Shown piece by piece: positions 19,148 through 28,451 of a DNA stretch of 64,000 bases. The translations under genes were made by a program, and so were the position numbers. Source of the DNA: Candidatus Woesearchaeota archaeon. GTDB taxonomy: Archaea; Nanobdellota; Nanobdellia; Woesearchaeales; GW2011-AR4. The DNA lies in contig JACPMR010000003.1 in NCBI GenBank assembly GCA_016185945.1, positions 164,062 through 228,061 on the forward strand. The letters are read 5' to 3'. The notes beneath the pieces were generated by a model, which saw only the letters and a program-made list of their open reading frames with translations, had not been told where the DNA came from and searched no databases. Numbering within the stretch: the first letter of the stretch is position 1; every line of letters starts with the position of its first letter.

Positions 19148-19295
19148 GGGGCATAGCTGCCCATTGCATGGGTCATTATAACAACCTTATAATAGCATGA
19201 AGCTGTGGGGTAGCTTGGAATCATCCTTTCCGCTTTGGGAGCGGACGACCCCGGTTCAAAACAAAAGTAAGTCGCTGAAAATCCGGGCAGCCCCA
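19148..19295 (+). tRNA. tRNA-Pro(TGG), interrupted
   Basis: TGTGGGGTAGCTTGG D-arm, CCGC-TTTGGGA-GCGG anticodon arm, CCCGG-TTCAAA / T-CCGGG T-arm split by 21 nt, CAGCCCCA 3' acceptor; 5' GGGG(C) lies ~51 nt upstream of the rest. Confidence 0.8.
19261..19281 (+). other. predicted 21-nt T-loop tRNA intron (position 59/60)
   Basis: Exon TTCA pairs with intron TGAA, flanked by AA^A and AA^T: bulge-helix-loop. Confidence 0.8.
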
Positions 19296-19321
19296 TTTAG
19301 AAAAATTAACTTATCGCAAAA

Positions 19322-19630
19322 ATGAAAATTGAGGAGAAAGTAGCAGGCTCGGTAAAAAGGTTTGGCGCAAGGTACGGAAGAAAGCCAAAGCTTAAATTTT
19401 CTAAAATAGAGACTGAGCAAAGAAAGCTGCACAAATGCCCGTACTGCAACAAAATGGCTGTCAAGAGAGTCGCTGTTGGAATATGGAGATGCAGGAAGTG
19501 CAATGCAAAATTCACAGGAAAGGCATATTCTGTTACAAGAAAGATACTGGCAAAGGAAACAGAAATGACTGAGGAAGAGCCAGTTTTGAATGAAGAAATA
19601 GAAGTTGAAGAGGCATTAGAGGAAACATAA
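19322..19630 (+). CDS. rpl37ae: ribosomal protein L37Ae
   Basis: GSVKRFGARYGRKPK...HKCPYCNKMAVKRVAVGIWRCRKCNAKFTGKAYSV. Confidence 0.95.
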   Translation: MKIEEKVAGSVKRFGARYGRKPKLKFSKIETEQRKLHKCPYCNKMAVKRVAVGIWRCRKCNAKFTGKAYSVTRKILAKETEMTEEEPVLNEEIEVEEALEET

Positions 19631-19767
19631 TGGCGGAATACAAATGCTTTGATTGCAACAAGAAAGTCGCAATGGACTATTTGAGGAAAAGGGTGAGATG
19701 CCCTTACTGCGGAAGCAAGATACTCTTCAAGCCAAGAAGCGTAACAACCAAGGTTAAAGCACGTTAG
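19630..19767 (+). CDS. rpoP: DNA-directed RNA polymerase subunit P
   Basis: MAEYKCFDCNKKVAMDYLRKRVRCPYCGSKILFKPRSVTTKVKAR; follows L37Ae; below ORF-track cutoff. Confidence 0.9.
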   Translation: MAEYKCFDCNKKVAMDYLRKRVRCPYCGSKILFKPRSVTTKVKAR

Positions 19768-19815
19768 AGACAAAACAGGGTTTTGTCTAATTTACTCGTA
19801 TAACTCGTGAATAAA

Positions 19816-20151
19816 ATGGAAGTTTCTAAAGAAACAGAGCAGAAGATAAGCCAATTGCAGATGTTTGAGCAGAGCTTGCAGAATTTTCTTGGGCAAAAAC
19901 AGCAATTCCAGATGCAGCTAGTGGAAGTTGAATCCGCTTTGAACGAATTGAACGCCGCACAGAATGCATACAAGATTGTCGGCAACATAATGGTAGAGGC
20001 TGATAAAAATGAACTTAAAGCGGATTTACAGTCAAAAAGAGAGATGCTCGAGTTAAGAATAAAGACAATGGAAAAGCAGGAAGTCCAAGTAAAGGAAAAA
20101 GCCCAGAAGCTGCAGTCAGAAATTCTAAAAAAGATAAAGAAGGAAGATTAA
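19816..20151 (+). CDS. pfdB: prefoldin subunit beta
   Basis: Coiled-coil/beta-hairpin pattern LNELNAAQNAYKIVGNIMVEADKNELKADLQSKREMLELRIKTME. Confidence 0.9.
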   Translation: MEVSKETEQKISQLQMFEQSLQNFLGQKQQFQMQLVEVESALNELNAAQNAYKIVGNIMVEADKNELKADLQSKREMLELRIKTMEKQEVQVKEKAQKLQSEILKKIKKED

Positions 20152-20153
20152 GC

Positions 20154-20414
20154 ATGAAAATGGCAGAGCAACTGAGCGAAGTAGACAATGTGATAAACAG
20201 CTTGACAGAAATACATGCAGACGTCACTGTCCCAAAAAATGTAAGGACAAAAATAGAGCTGGTTATAAATGCCTTGAAAGAAAATACAGAAATTTCCATA
20301 AAGGTAAACAAGGCATTGAACGAGCTTGACGAGATTGCAAACGATGTCAACCTGCAGTCATACACAAGAACCCAAATCTGGAATATTATGAGTATGCTTG
20401 AGAAATTACATTAA
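20154..20414 (+). CDS. UPF0147 family protein
   Basis: VPKNVRTKIELVINALKE...QSYTRTQIWNIMSMLE. Confidence 0.85.
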   Translation: MKMAEQLSEVDNVINSLTEIHADVTVPKNVRTKIELVINALKENTEISIKVNKALNELDEIANDVNLQSYTRTQIWNIMSMLEKLH

Positions 20415-20870
20415 ATGAAATATGCTCATTTAATAAAACTAACTGCCTTTTCTTATGAACGCGAGGATAATCAGTCTATTCTGGACGCTTTATTCGGATT
20501 TTTCCCATTCAACTTGGAGGAAAACAAAGTTATTCTAAAGAAAACAGAAGCAGCAGGATTTAATGAAAAGAAAATTATGATATTTGAAATAACAACAACA
20601 AAAGAAGTTCTTATAAACCAATTTTTGAAGAATTTGTCGAATAATCTGGGTGAAGAACAAAAAAATAAAATATTGCAACAGATTGGGTCAAGGCTTGACA
20701 AAAACCTTGATTTCTTTTTGAGGTTTGACAAGGATGCATGGATTAATGACAAAAAACTTATTTTGACAGACTCTGGCAAATGCTTTCACATTAAGATAAG
20801 TGTTGCTGCTTTTCCAAAAAAAAGAGAAATCGCTTTGAAACTTTTAAAAAATTCATTCTCAGAAAAATGA
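20415..20870 (+). CDS. archaeal RNA-binding protein (exosome-associated COG1325-like)
   Basis: Order next to UPF0147 and sequence pattern LIKLTAFSYEREDNQSILDALFGFFP. Confidence 0.6.
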   Translation: MKYAHLIKLTAFSYEREDNQSILDALFGFFPFNLEENKVILKKTEAAGFNEKKIMIFEITTTKEVLINQFLKNLSNNLGEEQKNKILQQIGSRLDKNLDFFLRFDKDAWINDKKLILTDSGKCFHIKISVAAFPKKREIALKLLKNSFSEK

Positions 20871-21868
20871 AAATCCTTAGAATAGGAGACAGCTTGATTG
20901 CAAAGGCGGGCAAAAACGAGGCAAAGAAAGCATGCTTTCAGCTATTTGAGTTTCTAAACTTCAAAAACAAGCTAAAAAATATCGATAAAATATTCATAAA
21001 ACCAAACATTGTTTCAATGCAGCATTATACAATTGGCTCTATAACAGACCCTTTGGCTGTTGATGAACTGATAAAATATATAAGAAAATTTTCAAATAAA
21101 GAAATACTGATTGTTGAGTCAGAAACAATATGGAAGACAAGAAAAAGGATAGAGAAAGATGAGCCAGATTACAACAAAAATGAGCAATTGATTGGATTTA
21201 ACCTGTCTTTAAAGAGTTCTGGAATCCGGGATATAGTTAAAAAAAATAAAAATGTAAAAGTTCTGAATATAACAAGGGCAAAAAAGCTTGACAGCAATCG
21301 TGTCAAAAATAAAATAGCAAAAAAATTCGGAAAAAAAGCAAATGAGGTATTTTCGGAATTTTTCAAAATGGTTCCAGTTGAATTTGATTCAAAGGCAATA
21401 TTCATCAGTTTATCAAAAATAAAAAGTCATTGCTTTGAAGACACAAAGGTCACAAACTGCATGAAAAACCAGTATGGGTTGATTGCTTACCCGGACAAGA
21501 CGGTTTACCATCACAAGCTTTCTGAAACAATACAATATGTTAATATGATTGCACAGTCTTTCTTTGATTGTTATTACATTACTGAAGCTTTAAGATACAC
21601 AATGGAAGGAGGCGGGCCAACAAGAGGCGATACATTGAAAAATCTTGGAATTGCAGTTGTTGGCAGAAATCCTGTTGAGATAGATGCAATAGCGGCAACC
21701 TTGATGGAAGTCAATCCGTTAAAACTTGATTATTTGCAGTCATCAAGAGGGCTGCTTGGCAATTATAATAAAAAAATACTTGAAAAAATACCTAAAAGCT
21801 TTAAATACAGATTCAGACTGCATCCAATGATAGAAAAAATAACAAGAGAGAATTCAGTTTATCAATAA
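20867..21868 (+). CDS. DUF362 family protein
   Basis: FIKPNIVSM, SKIKSHCFEDTKVTNCMKNQYGLI, EGGGPTRGDTLKNLGIAVVGRNPVEIDAIAATLM. Confidence 0.85.
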   Translation: MKILRIGDSLIAKAGKNEAKKACFQLFEFLNFKNKLKNIDKIFIKPNIVSMQHYTIGSITDPLAVDELIKYIRKFSNKEILIVESETIWKTRKRIEKDEPDYNKNEQLIGFNLSLKSSGIRDIVKKNKNVKVLNITRAKKLDSNRVKNKIAKKFGKKANEVFSEFFKMVPVEFDSKAIFISLSKIKSHCFEDTKVTNCMKNQYGLIAYPDKTVYHHKLSETIQYVNMIAQSFFDCYYITEALRYTMEGGGPTRGDTLKNLGIAVVGRNPVEIDAIAATLMEVNPLKLDYLQSSRGLLGNYNKKILEKIPKSFKYRFRLHPMIEKITRENSVYQ

Positions 21869-21869
21869 A

Positions 21870-22520
21870 ATGCCAAAAATTAAGATTGCGCCTTCAATTC
21901 TTTCCGCTGACTTGAAAAAAATCAATCAGGAAATAAAAGAAGTAGAGAAATACGCTGATTTGATCCATGTCGACATTATGGACGGCATTTTTGTTCCTCC
22001 TGCAACAGTTGATGCAAAATTCGTCAAGACAATAAAAACAAAAGTACCTTTGGACGTACATTTAATGGTGCATGAGCCGAGCAATTCTTATATTAAAGGT
22101 TTTATTGATGCTGGCGCTTACTCAATAACAATACATGAAGAAGCCTGTTTGAATCCTTTAAAACAAATAGATTTTATAAAAAAAAATAAGATAAGAACGG
22201 CAATTTCTATCAAGCCAAAAACACCACTTGAAAGAATAAAGAAATATCTTGACATGGTTGACATGATTTTGGTTATGACAGTCGAGCCGGGCTGGGCAGG
22301 ACAGAAGTTTATTACCTCTACAATACCAAAAATCATGGAGCTTAGAAAGCTTAAGCCAAAGCTTGACATTGAAGTGGATGGAGGCATCAACCCTTACACT
22401 GCAAGAATTGCCTATGATGAAGGGGCTAATGTCTTTGTGGCGGGCACTTCAATATTCGGTAAAAAGGATAGAATTGCGGCAATAAAGGAGATTTTGAACA
22501 TTTTAAACCAAAGTTCATAA
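21870..22520 (+). CDS. rpe: ribulose-phosphate 3-epimerase
   Basis: APSILSADL, HVDIMDGIFVPP, LDVHLMV, MTVEPGWAGQKF, EVDGGINPYTA. Confidence 0.95.
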   Translation: MPKIKIAPSILSADLKKINQEIKEVEKYADLIHVDIMDGIFVPPATVDAKFVKTIKTKVPLDVHLMVHEPSNSYIKGFIDAGAYSITIHEEACLNPLKQIDFIKKNKIRTAISIKPKTPLERIKKYLDMVDMILVMTVEPGWAGQKFITSTIPKIMELRKLKPKLDIEVDGGINPYTARIAYDEGANVFVAGTSIFGKKDRIAAIKEILNILNQSS

Positions 22521-22553
22521 CATTTATATAAAACAAATAACAGAACAGCAAAA

Positions 22554-23681
22554 ATGACAAAAAAATATACTGTAACTCCGTGGGAAGTCAGCGGCGAGAT
22601 TGACTATGCAAAATTAATCAGGGAGTTTGGGGTAAAGCCATTAGACGACAAAATAATTGCACGAATTGAAAAGCATACCAAAGATTTGCACTATTTTTTA
22701 AAGAGAAAAATTTTCTTTGCTCACACTTATTTTGACACAATTTTGGAGCAAGTAGAGAAAGGCAACAAGTTTTACCTGTATACTGGAAGGGCACCGTCAG
22801 GGCCTGTTCATTTGGGACATTTGATTCCATGGATGTTCTGCAAATGGCTTCAGGATAAATTTAATGCAACATTATTATTTCAAATTCCAGATGAGGAAAA
22901 ATTCTTGTTTAATGAAAACCTGACTTTGGAAGACACAAAGAAATGGGCTGACGAGAATATACTCGACATAATTGCAGTCGGCTTTGACCCCAAGAAAACA
23001 AAAATATTTTTGGATACGGAATATGCAAAGACAATGTACAAGCATGCATGCAGAGTTTCAAAAAAGATAACTTTTTCGACTGTAAAGACAACTTTTGGGT
23101 TTACTGATTCCTTTAACCTAGGGCAGATTTTCTATACATCAATGCAGTCGGTTCCGGCATTTTTGCCGACAATACTTGAAGGCAAAACCACTTATTGCCT
23201 GATTCCATGCGCTATAGACCAACAGCCGCATTTTTTCCTTACAAATGATGTTGCACCTAAGCTCGGCTATCCGAAAACAGCTACAATATTGTCTAGATTT
23301 TTGCCAGGATTGCAGGGAATGCACCAAGAAGGAAAGATGTCAAGCTCTGTTGAGCAAACTACAATATGGACAACAGACACCCCAGAAAAAGTCAGGAACA
23401 AGATAATGAAATATGCTTTTTCAGGAGGCAGGGAAACAGTAGAGCAGCACAGAAAGCTTGGGGGCAACCCTGACATTGATGTTTCATACCAGTACTTGAC
23501 TTATTTCCTTGAAGATTCAAACAAATTGAAGCAGATTTATGAAGATTACAAGTCAGGCAAGATGCTTACAGGCGAATTAAAAGAGATTACAATAGCGGTT
23601 ATAAACAAATTCCTCAAAGAGCACCAAGCAAGAAGGGAAAAGGCAAAAAATATTGTGGAAAAATTCATGTTGAGGGATTAA
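22554..23681 (+). CDS. trpS: tryptophanyl-tRNA synthetase
   Basis: GRAPSGPVHLGHLIP (HIGH) and GKMSSSV (KMSKS) motifs. Confidence 0.95.
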   Translation: MTKKYTVTPWEVSGEIDYAKLIREFGVKPLDDKIIARIEKHTKDLHYFLKRKIFFAHTYFDTILEQVEKGNKFYLYTGRAPSGPVHLGHLIPWMFCKWLQDKFNATLLFQIPDEEKFLFNENLTLEDTKKWADENILDIIAVGFDPKKTKIFLDTEYAKTMYKHACRVSKKITFSTVKTTFGFTDSFNLGQIFYTSMQSVPAFLPTILEGKTTYCLIPCAIDQQPHFFLTNDVAPKLGYPKTATILSRFLPGLQGMHQEGKMSSSVEQTTIWTTDTPEKVRNKIMKYAFSGGRETVEQHRKLGGNPDIDVSYQYLTYFLEDSNKLKQIYEDYKSGKMLTGELKEITIAVINKFLKEHQARREKAKNIVEKFMLRD

Positions 23682-23736
23682 TATAGTTAAATTTAAATAA
23701 CTTAAAAATAAAATAACCAAAAAAGAAGGTGATAAC

Positions 23737-23955
23737 ATGCACAAAGAGCCAAATATTGCTCCTCTTTCAGGCGGCTATATGATTACAAGCATTGTCGGAC
23801 TTATTATTTCTATTTTTTACATCCTGCCGAATTCAAACACATGGGGATTTACGCTTGTTTTGTTCTTTACTTTGATGTTTATAGCAGCAATGATATCAAT
23901 GACATATGCGCCTGGAGACTGGCCTTTAAGGATGGACAAAAAGCCAAAATGGTAG
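23737..23955 (+). CDS. small membrane protein
   Basis: Two hydrophobic helices; AAGGTGAT ribosome-binding site. Confidence 0.6.
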   Translation: MHKEPNIAPLSGGYMITSIVGLIISIFYILPNSNTWGFTLVLFFTLMFIAAMISMTYAPGDWPLRMDKKPKW

Positions 23956-24353
23956 ATTATACTGAAGCTTTATTGAGATTGGTTCTTGCAGTAGTTGCAG
24001 GCGGTTTTATCGGCTTGGAAAGGGAGGTTGTGCACAAGCCGGCAGGAGTAAGAACCCATATGCTCGTTTGTTTGGGTTCTGCCTTATTTGTGTTAGTTAC
24101 TTTGCAGACTTTGCCGAATGAAACTGCAAGGATAATTGCAGGCATAGCAACAGGAATTGGCTTTTTGGGAGCAGGAACAATCTTCAAGGCAAAGAATGAT
24201 GTACATGGCTTGACAACGGCAGCATCGATATGGGCTGTTGCAGGAGTCGGAATCGCAATTGGCTTGGGATATTATTTGATAACAGTAATTGCAGTTGTTT
24301 TGGTGTTGATAGTTTTGCAGCTGAATAAGTATGAGTTTTTTAAGAAACTTTAA
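23949..24353 (+). CDS. MgtC/SapB family membrane protein
   Basis: GGFIGLEREVVHKPAGVRTHMLVCLGSALF...IGFLGAGTIFK. Confidence 0.9.
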   Translation: MVDYTEALLRLVLAVVAGGFIGLEREVVHKPAGVRTHMLVCLGSALFVLVTLQTLPNETARIIAGIATGIGFLGAGTIFKAKNDVHGLTTAASIWAVAGVGIAIGLGYYLITVIAVVLVLIVLQLNKYEFFKKL

Positions 24354-24952
24354 AATTTTATCCAATAAAAGTACCAGAATAAAATTACAGTCAAATTTCC
24401 ACTGATGTGTGCGATAATTGAAGGAAAAATATTTCTTTTATTTACTAAGTATAATAAACCAAAATATAATCCACCTAGTAATCTAGGAAAATCAAATAAT
24501 TTATAATCATGAAGGTACATAAATGTATATGCTTGAATAAAAAATAATATAATAATACCTGTCCAATAAAACTTTGATTTTTTAAATTTAATATCTACTA
24601 ATGTAAGAAAAAATCCAAAGATTATGGATCTGTAAACAATCTCTTCAAAAATTGGTTGAATAAATCCTCCTAGGAATATAATCCAAAAAATATTCCAATC
24701 TCTCACAACACGACTAATTCCTAATGGTTCTTTGTAAATGAAGACTAATAAATAATATATTAATATTGATATTACAATAGGTAAAAGTAATTGAGAATAA
24801 TATTCATTATATTTAAAATTGAAAATATTACTATAAAATAAATTTAGTGAATGTCTTGATTTTTTTAATAATATATTTTCAAATAAATATTTTCCGAAAA
24901 TCCATACTGATATCCCACTTATTACAAGTACTAACTGCAAAATAGGAGTCAT
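24350..24952 (-). CDS. CPBP-family (CAAX-like) intramembrane protease
   Basis: FEEIVYRSIIFGFF motif and C-terminal HISGNLT. Confidence 0.75.
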   Translation of the reverse strand: MTPILQLVLVISGISVWIFGKYLFENILLKKSRHSLNLFYSNIFNFKYNEYYSQLLLPIVISILIYYLLVFIYKEPLGISRVVRDWNIFWIIFLGGFIQPIFEEIVYRSIIFGFFLTLVDIKFKKSKFYWTGIIILFFIQAYTFMYLHDYKLFDFPRLLGGLYFGLLYLVNKRNIFPSIIAHISGNLTVILFWYFYWIKF

Positions 24953-24990
24953 CGAATTTTTGAATTTATTATTGTTGATAAATTATTTTA

Positions 24991-26307
24991 TCAAACCTCA
25001 AACACTTTCTTCATCTTCGGCAAAGCGCTCGGAGCAGAGCCGCCGTGCCACGTGTATCTTGGGCGTACTCTGATTGGATAAAGCTTTTCATTCACATCAT
25101 CAAAGACAATTGCAGCGCCTTCTTCTGTCGGCAGCAAGCTAAGCTGCTTGTCAAGTCCTTCCCGCATATAGCTTTGCATTAATCCACCCAAAGATTGAAT
25201 ATCAATGTTTGCAGTTATCCTGTGGGCTACTACAATATCTGCTTGACTAATTACATCAGTATGAATCTTGCCTGGCTGCTGGGATGCCAAAACAAGGGAA
25301 ATTCCAGGCTGCCTTCCTTCTCGAAGCACAGTAATCAAAGGCAATGTTGCAGGGGTTTTGCCTTTACTTGGAAGAAATTCATGCGCTTCGTCAATTATAA
25401 GCCACACAAGCGGCTCTTTCTTCTCCTCTGCTTCCTCCTCAAAAAAATGAATCTCTTCGCTTATTGATGCTTCCTCTTCTGCTCTTCTGGAAACCATCCT
25501 CTGCACAAACAATTTTTGAGCAACTAGTCCAATAACCAAGCTTCTCAAGTTTTCCGCTCCAGCAGTTGTTGCATAAGCGCTTACATCGAGCACTGCTATC
25601 TGCCCTGGAATAACTAAATCTTCAATTAAAGTCCCTTCCCTGCTGAATAAGCCCCATTTCTTTGCAACCAAAAATCTGTTTTCAACAGCGTCCTTTATGC
25701 TTTTTTCCGACCTGTCATCAGATGCAATAGCTTTTATTATGTCATCAATGTCATAGTCATTTCTTTCTTCTTTCAGATTGTTAATTATCCTTTCAATTAA
25801 AATACCAACAGGATCCAATATTGATACGTTGAAAATCATGCACCATTCCTCTGCATTTATCTCGCTTGTTTTGACTGAAAATGGAAAATCTGTCGGAATT
25901 CCTTTGTCCTTATATTCTTCATAATAGCCAACAGGAGTAAAAATATGTACATTGATTCCCTTGCTTTCAAGCTCCCATTCATCAAGCAATTCTTTCTCCT
26001 TGTTGTTTGGGTACTTCATTGTCCAGTAAATTCCCATTGTGTCAAGCATTATGACTGCCAAATTTTTTTTGATTTCATCAGGCAAATCGTAAATGCCTTC
26101 TGCAATTACGCCCATGCTGTAGCTTTTTCCGGAACCGCGCTTGCCCACTATGAATACAACATGGCTTTTTGCAACATCAAGATACACTTTATTTGACAGA
26201 GAAACAGTCTGCCCCATCTTTATGTAGTGCTTGCCGAGAAACACAGAAGCCTGCACATCATATTTTTCCTTGTCTGCCTCGCTCCTGCCAAGAACAATGT
26301 CATACAT
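24991..26307 (-). CDS. HerA-like/DUF87 ATPase
   Basis: FIVGKRGSGKSYSMGVIAE Walker A, WLIIDEAHEFLP Walker B, ASQQPGKI. Confidence 0.9.
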   Translation of the reverse strand: MYDIVLGRSEADKEKYDVQASVFLGKHYIKMGQTVSLSNKVYLDVAKSHVVFIVGKRGSGKSYSMGVIAEGIYDLPDEIKKNLAVIMLDTMGIYWTMKYPNNKEKELLDEWELESKGINVHIFTPVGYYEEYKDKGIPTDFPFSVKTSEINAEEWCMIFNVSILDPVGILIERIINNLKEERNDYDIDDIIKAIASDDRSEKSIKDAVENRFLVAKKWGLFSREGTLIEDLVIPGQIAVLDVSAYATTAGAENLRSLVIGLVAQKLFVQRMVSRRAEEEASISEEIHFFEEEAEEKKEPLVWLIIDEAHEFLPSKGKTPATLPLITVLREGRQPGISLVLASQQPGKIHTDVISQADIVVAHRITANIDIQSLGGLMQSYMREGLDKQLSLLPTEEGAAIVFDDVNEKLYPIRVRPRYTWHGGSAPSALPKMKKVFEV

Positions 26308-26424
26308 GAATTAAACTTTTGCAAAAGGTTATAAATGATTTTACTGAAACTCGCAAGTGACAAAAATGCATTGCCGTATTAGAAAGATTTATTTACACCC
26401 TTAATTCCGCTTTTAAAGGAGATT

Positions 26425-27627
26425 ATGGACGATAAAACTCAACAAGAGAGATTAGAGCAAGAACTGCGTTTTCTTAAAGAGAGCTTTGAGGCTGAAGTAA
26501 TCAGCAAGGAGGAGTTTGAAAAGGGAAAGGAGAGAATTGAAAAGAAGCTTAAGCAAATTGATAAAACTGCAAAGAAAAGCGTTGAGGAAAAGCCAGCAGA
26601 GGCAAAAAAAGAAGAGACAAATACAGAAGAAGCAAAAAAGGAAGAGCCAAAAACTGAGGTTCAGGAGCAAAAAGCAGAAGAAACAAAAGAAACATTAAAA
26701 GAAGAAACAAAGAATATAACACCAAAAGCTGAAGAAGCTGCAGAAGAGCAAAAGCCACCAGAAGCTAAAAAACCAGAAGAGAAAACCAAGGAGGAAAAGC
26801 CGAAAGAAGATAAAAAAGAGGGCAATAAAGCATTTAAATATGCTGTTGTTTTTGTTGTTTTAGTTTTGGCTGTGTTTTTTTTATACTCGTTCTTCACATC
26901 AAGCGCAAAATCACAGGAAAAGTTCGTCCCCTTGTGCAAATCAAACAAGGATTGTACACAAGAAGGCAAGGAGGGAATCTGCCTGAAGCCAGGCACCAAA
27001 GATGCGAAGTGCGAGTTCAGGGAAATTCAGAAAACAAATGTTATTGTACTAAATGACAAAAAGGATTGCTTTAATTGCGACACACAAAGAGTACTGAGCA
27101 TTCTTGAATCTTGGTTTGGTGCAATAAGTCCAAAAGAAATTGATTACAATTCAAACCAAGGAAAGTCGCTTGCGGAAAAATTCAATGCAGAGATGCTGCC
27201 TCTTTATGTACTGGAAGAAAATATAACGAAAAAGCAAAACTTTGAGCAGTTTAAGCAAGTTTTCATTAAAAAAGAAGGCAACTATGTTTTAAGCGACAAT
27301 GTCGCATCATCCACTTTATATTATAAAAGAGAGAATATCCCAAACAAGCTTGATTTGTTTGTGAAAGAGGGCGATGCAGCAAGCACAAAGGCAGAGAATA
27401 ATCTTAGAGAGTTTTTAGACACTTTTAAAGAGGTCAAGTTTGAAAAGCACCTGTCCAATGACAATCTTACAGAAGAGCTTGGCGTCAAAGTTTTCCCTAC
27501 ATTTTTGGTTAATAACAAAGTTAAATTCAGCGGAGTGCATCCTGCAGAGACAATAAAAACCAATTTCTGCAAACTGAACAAATTAGCTGAATGCGAGAAA
27601 AGCTTGAGCAAAAGTTTGGTAAGTTAA
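26425..27627 (+). CDS. membrane protein with SHOCT-like N-terminus, K/E-rich linker and thioredoxin-like C-terminus
   Basis: LKESFEAEVISKEEFEKGKERI; TM YAVVFVVLVLAVFFLYSFF; C-terminal Trx-like GVKVFPTFLVNN. Confidence 0.6.
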   Translation: MDDKTQQERLEQELRFLKESFEAEVISKEEFEKGKERIEKKLKQIDKTAKKSVEEKPAEAKKEETNTEEAKKEEPKTEVQEQKAEETKETLKEETKNITPKAEEAAEEQKPPEAKKPEEKTKEEKPKEDKKEGNKAFKYAVVFVVLVLAVFFLYSFFTSSAKSQEKFVPLCKSNKDCTQEGKEGICLKPGTKDAKCEFREIQKTNVIVLNDKKDCFNCDTQRVLSILESWFGAISPKEIDYNSNQGKSLAEKFNAEMLPLYVLEENITKKQNFEQFKQVFIKKEGNYVLSDNVASSTLYYKRENIPNKLDLFVKEGDAASTKAENNLREFLDTFKEVKFEKHLSNDNLTEELGVKVFPTFLVNNKVKFSGVHPAETIKTNFCKLNKLAECEKSLSKSLVS

Positions 27628-27658
27628 GTTTAAATACTAGAACTTTTAGAGCATAGGC

Positions 27659-28426
27659 ATGTTGCATTTTTTATCAAAAGAAAAAATTGATGTACTATTA
27701 AAATATCCATTTTTTAAGGATTTTTTAAGTGGAGTAACATCCAAAAAAGTATTTCTAGAAAATTTAGAAGAATTTAAAACCACATTAAGTGAGGGGGGTG
27801 TAACTGAATCAGACCTTGAAATATTAAAAGCCACTATAACTATAAATTTAAAGAATAAATATTTTATTATGCGCCATGGCGAAAGCGAAGCAAATAGGCG
27901 GGGAATTATTGTAAGTAGTCCAGCGTATGGAATTGTAAGTTTTGGATTAACGAATGAAGGAAGAAGACAGGTGGCAAATTCTGTTTTTGAGAAAAAGAAA
28001 CAAAGATTATTGGATAATAAAACAATAATCTATAGCTCTGACTTCGCTAGAGCTAGAGAAACAGCAGAGATTGCCAGAGAAATTTTAAGAGCAGGACTTG
28101 TTATATTAACCGCTAAATTAAGAGAAAGATATTTTGGGAATTGGGATAGAACTAGTAATGCAAATTACCAAAAAGTTTGGATTGACGATGCAAACAACCC
28201 CTCTCATAAAAATAATGGAGTAGAAAGTGTGATGGAGGTTTTTGAAAGGTTACGCTCATTAATTATAGAGCTTGAAGCAAAGTATGCTGGCAAGAAAATT
28301 CTTTTGGTATCGCACGGTGATTCATTGCAGATTTTACAAACTGCATTTAAGGGTGTAGACCCTTCAAAGCATAGGTACATAAGACATTTAAACCTTGCAG
28401 AAATCAGAGAATTAAAAACAAAATAA
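27659..28426 (+). CDS. histidine phosphatase superfamily protein
   Basis: IMRHGESEANRRGI and LLVSHGDSLQI. Confidence 0.85.
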   Translation: MLHFLSKEKIDVLLKYPFFKDFLSGVTSKKVFLENLEEFKTTLSEGGVTESDLEILKATITINLKNKYFIMRHGESEANRRGIIVSSPAYGIVSFGLTNEGRRQVANSVFEKKKQRLLDNKTIIYSSDFARARETAEIAREILRAGLVILTAKLRERYFGNWDRTSNANYQKVWIDDANNPSHKNNGVESVMEVFERLRSLIIELEAKYAGKKILLVSHGDSLQILQTAFKGVDPSKHRYIRHLNLAEIRELKTK

Positions 28427-28451
28427 AAATTGTAAAAATTAAATTTTACTT

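Noticed and set aside
18919-19296. 125-aa minus-strand ORF
   Set aside because: Runs through the tRNA-Pro gene; only a short 3' part (MNDRSDNF...HIMD) could be coding and support is weak.
26452-26999. Leu/Phe-rich minus-strand ORFs resembling membrane proteins
   Set aside because: Mirror of the Lys/Glu-rich region of the plus-strand gene at 26425.
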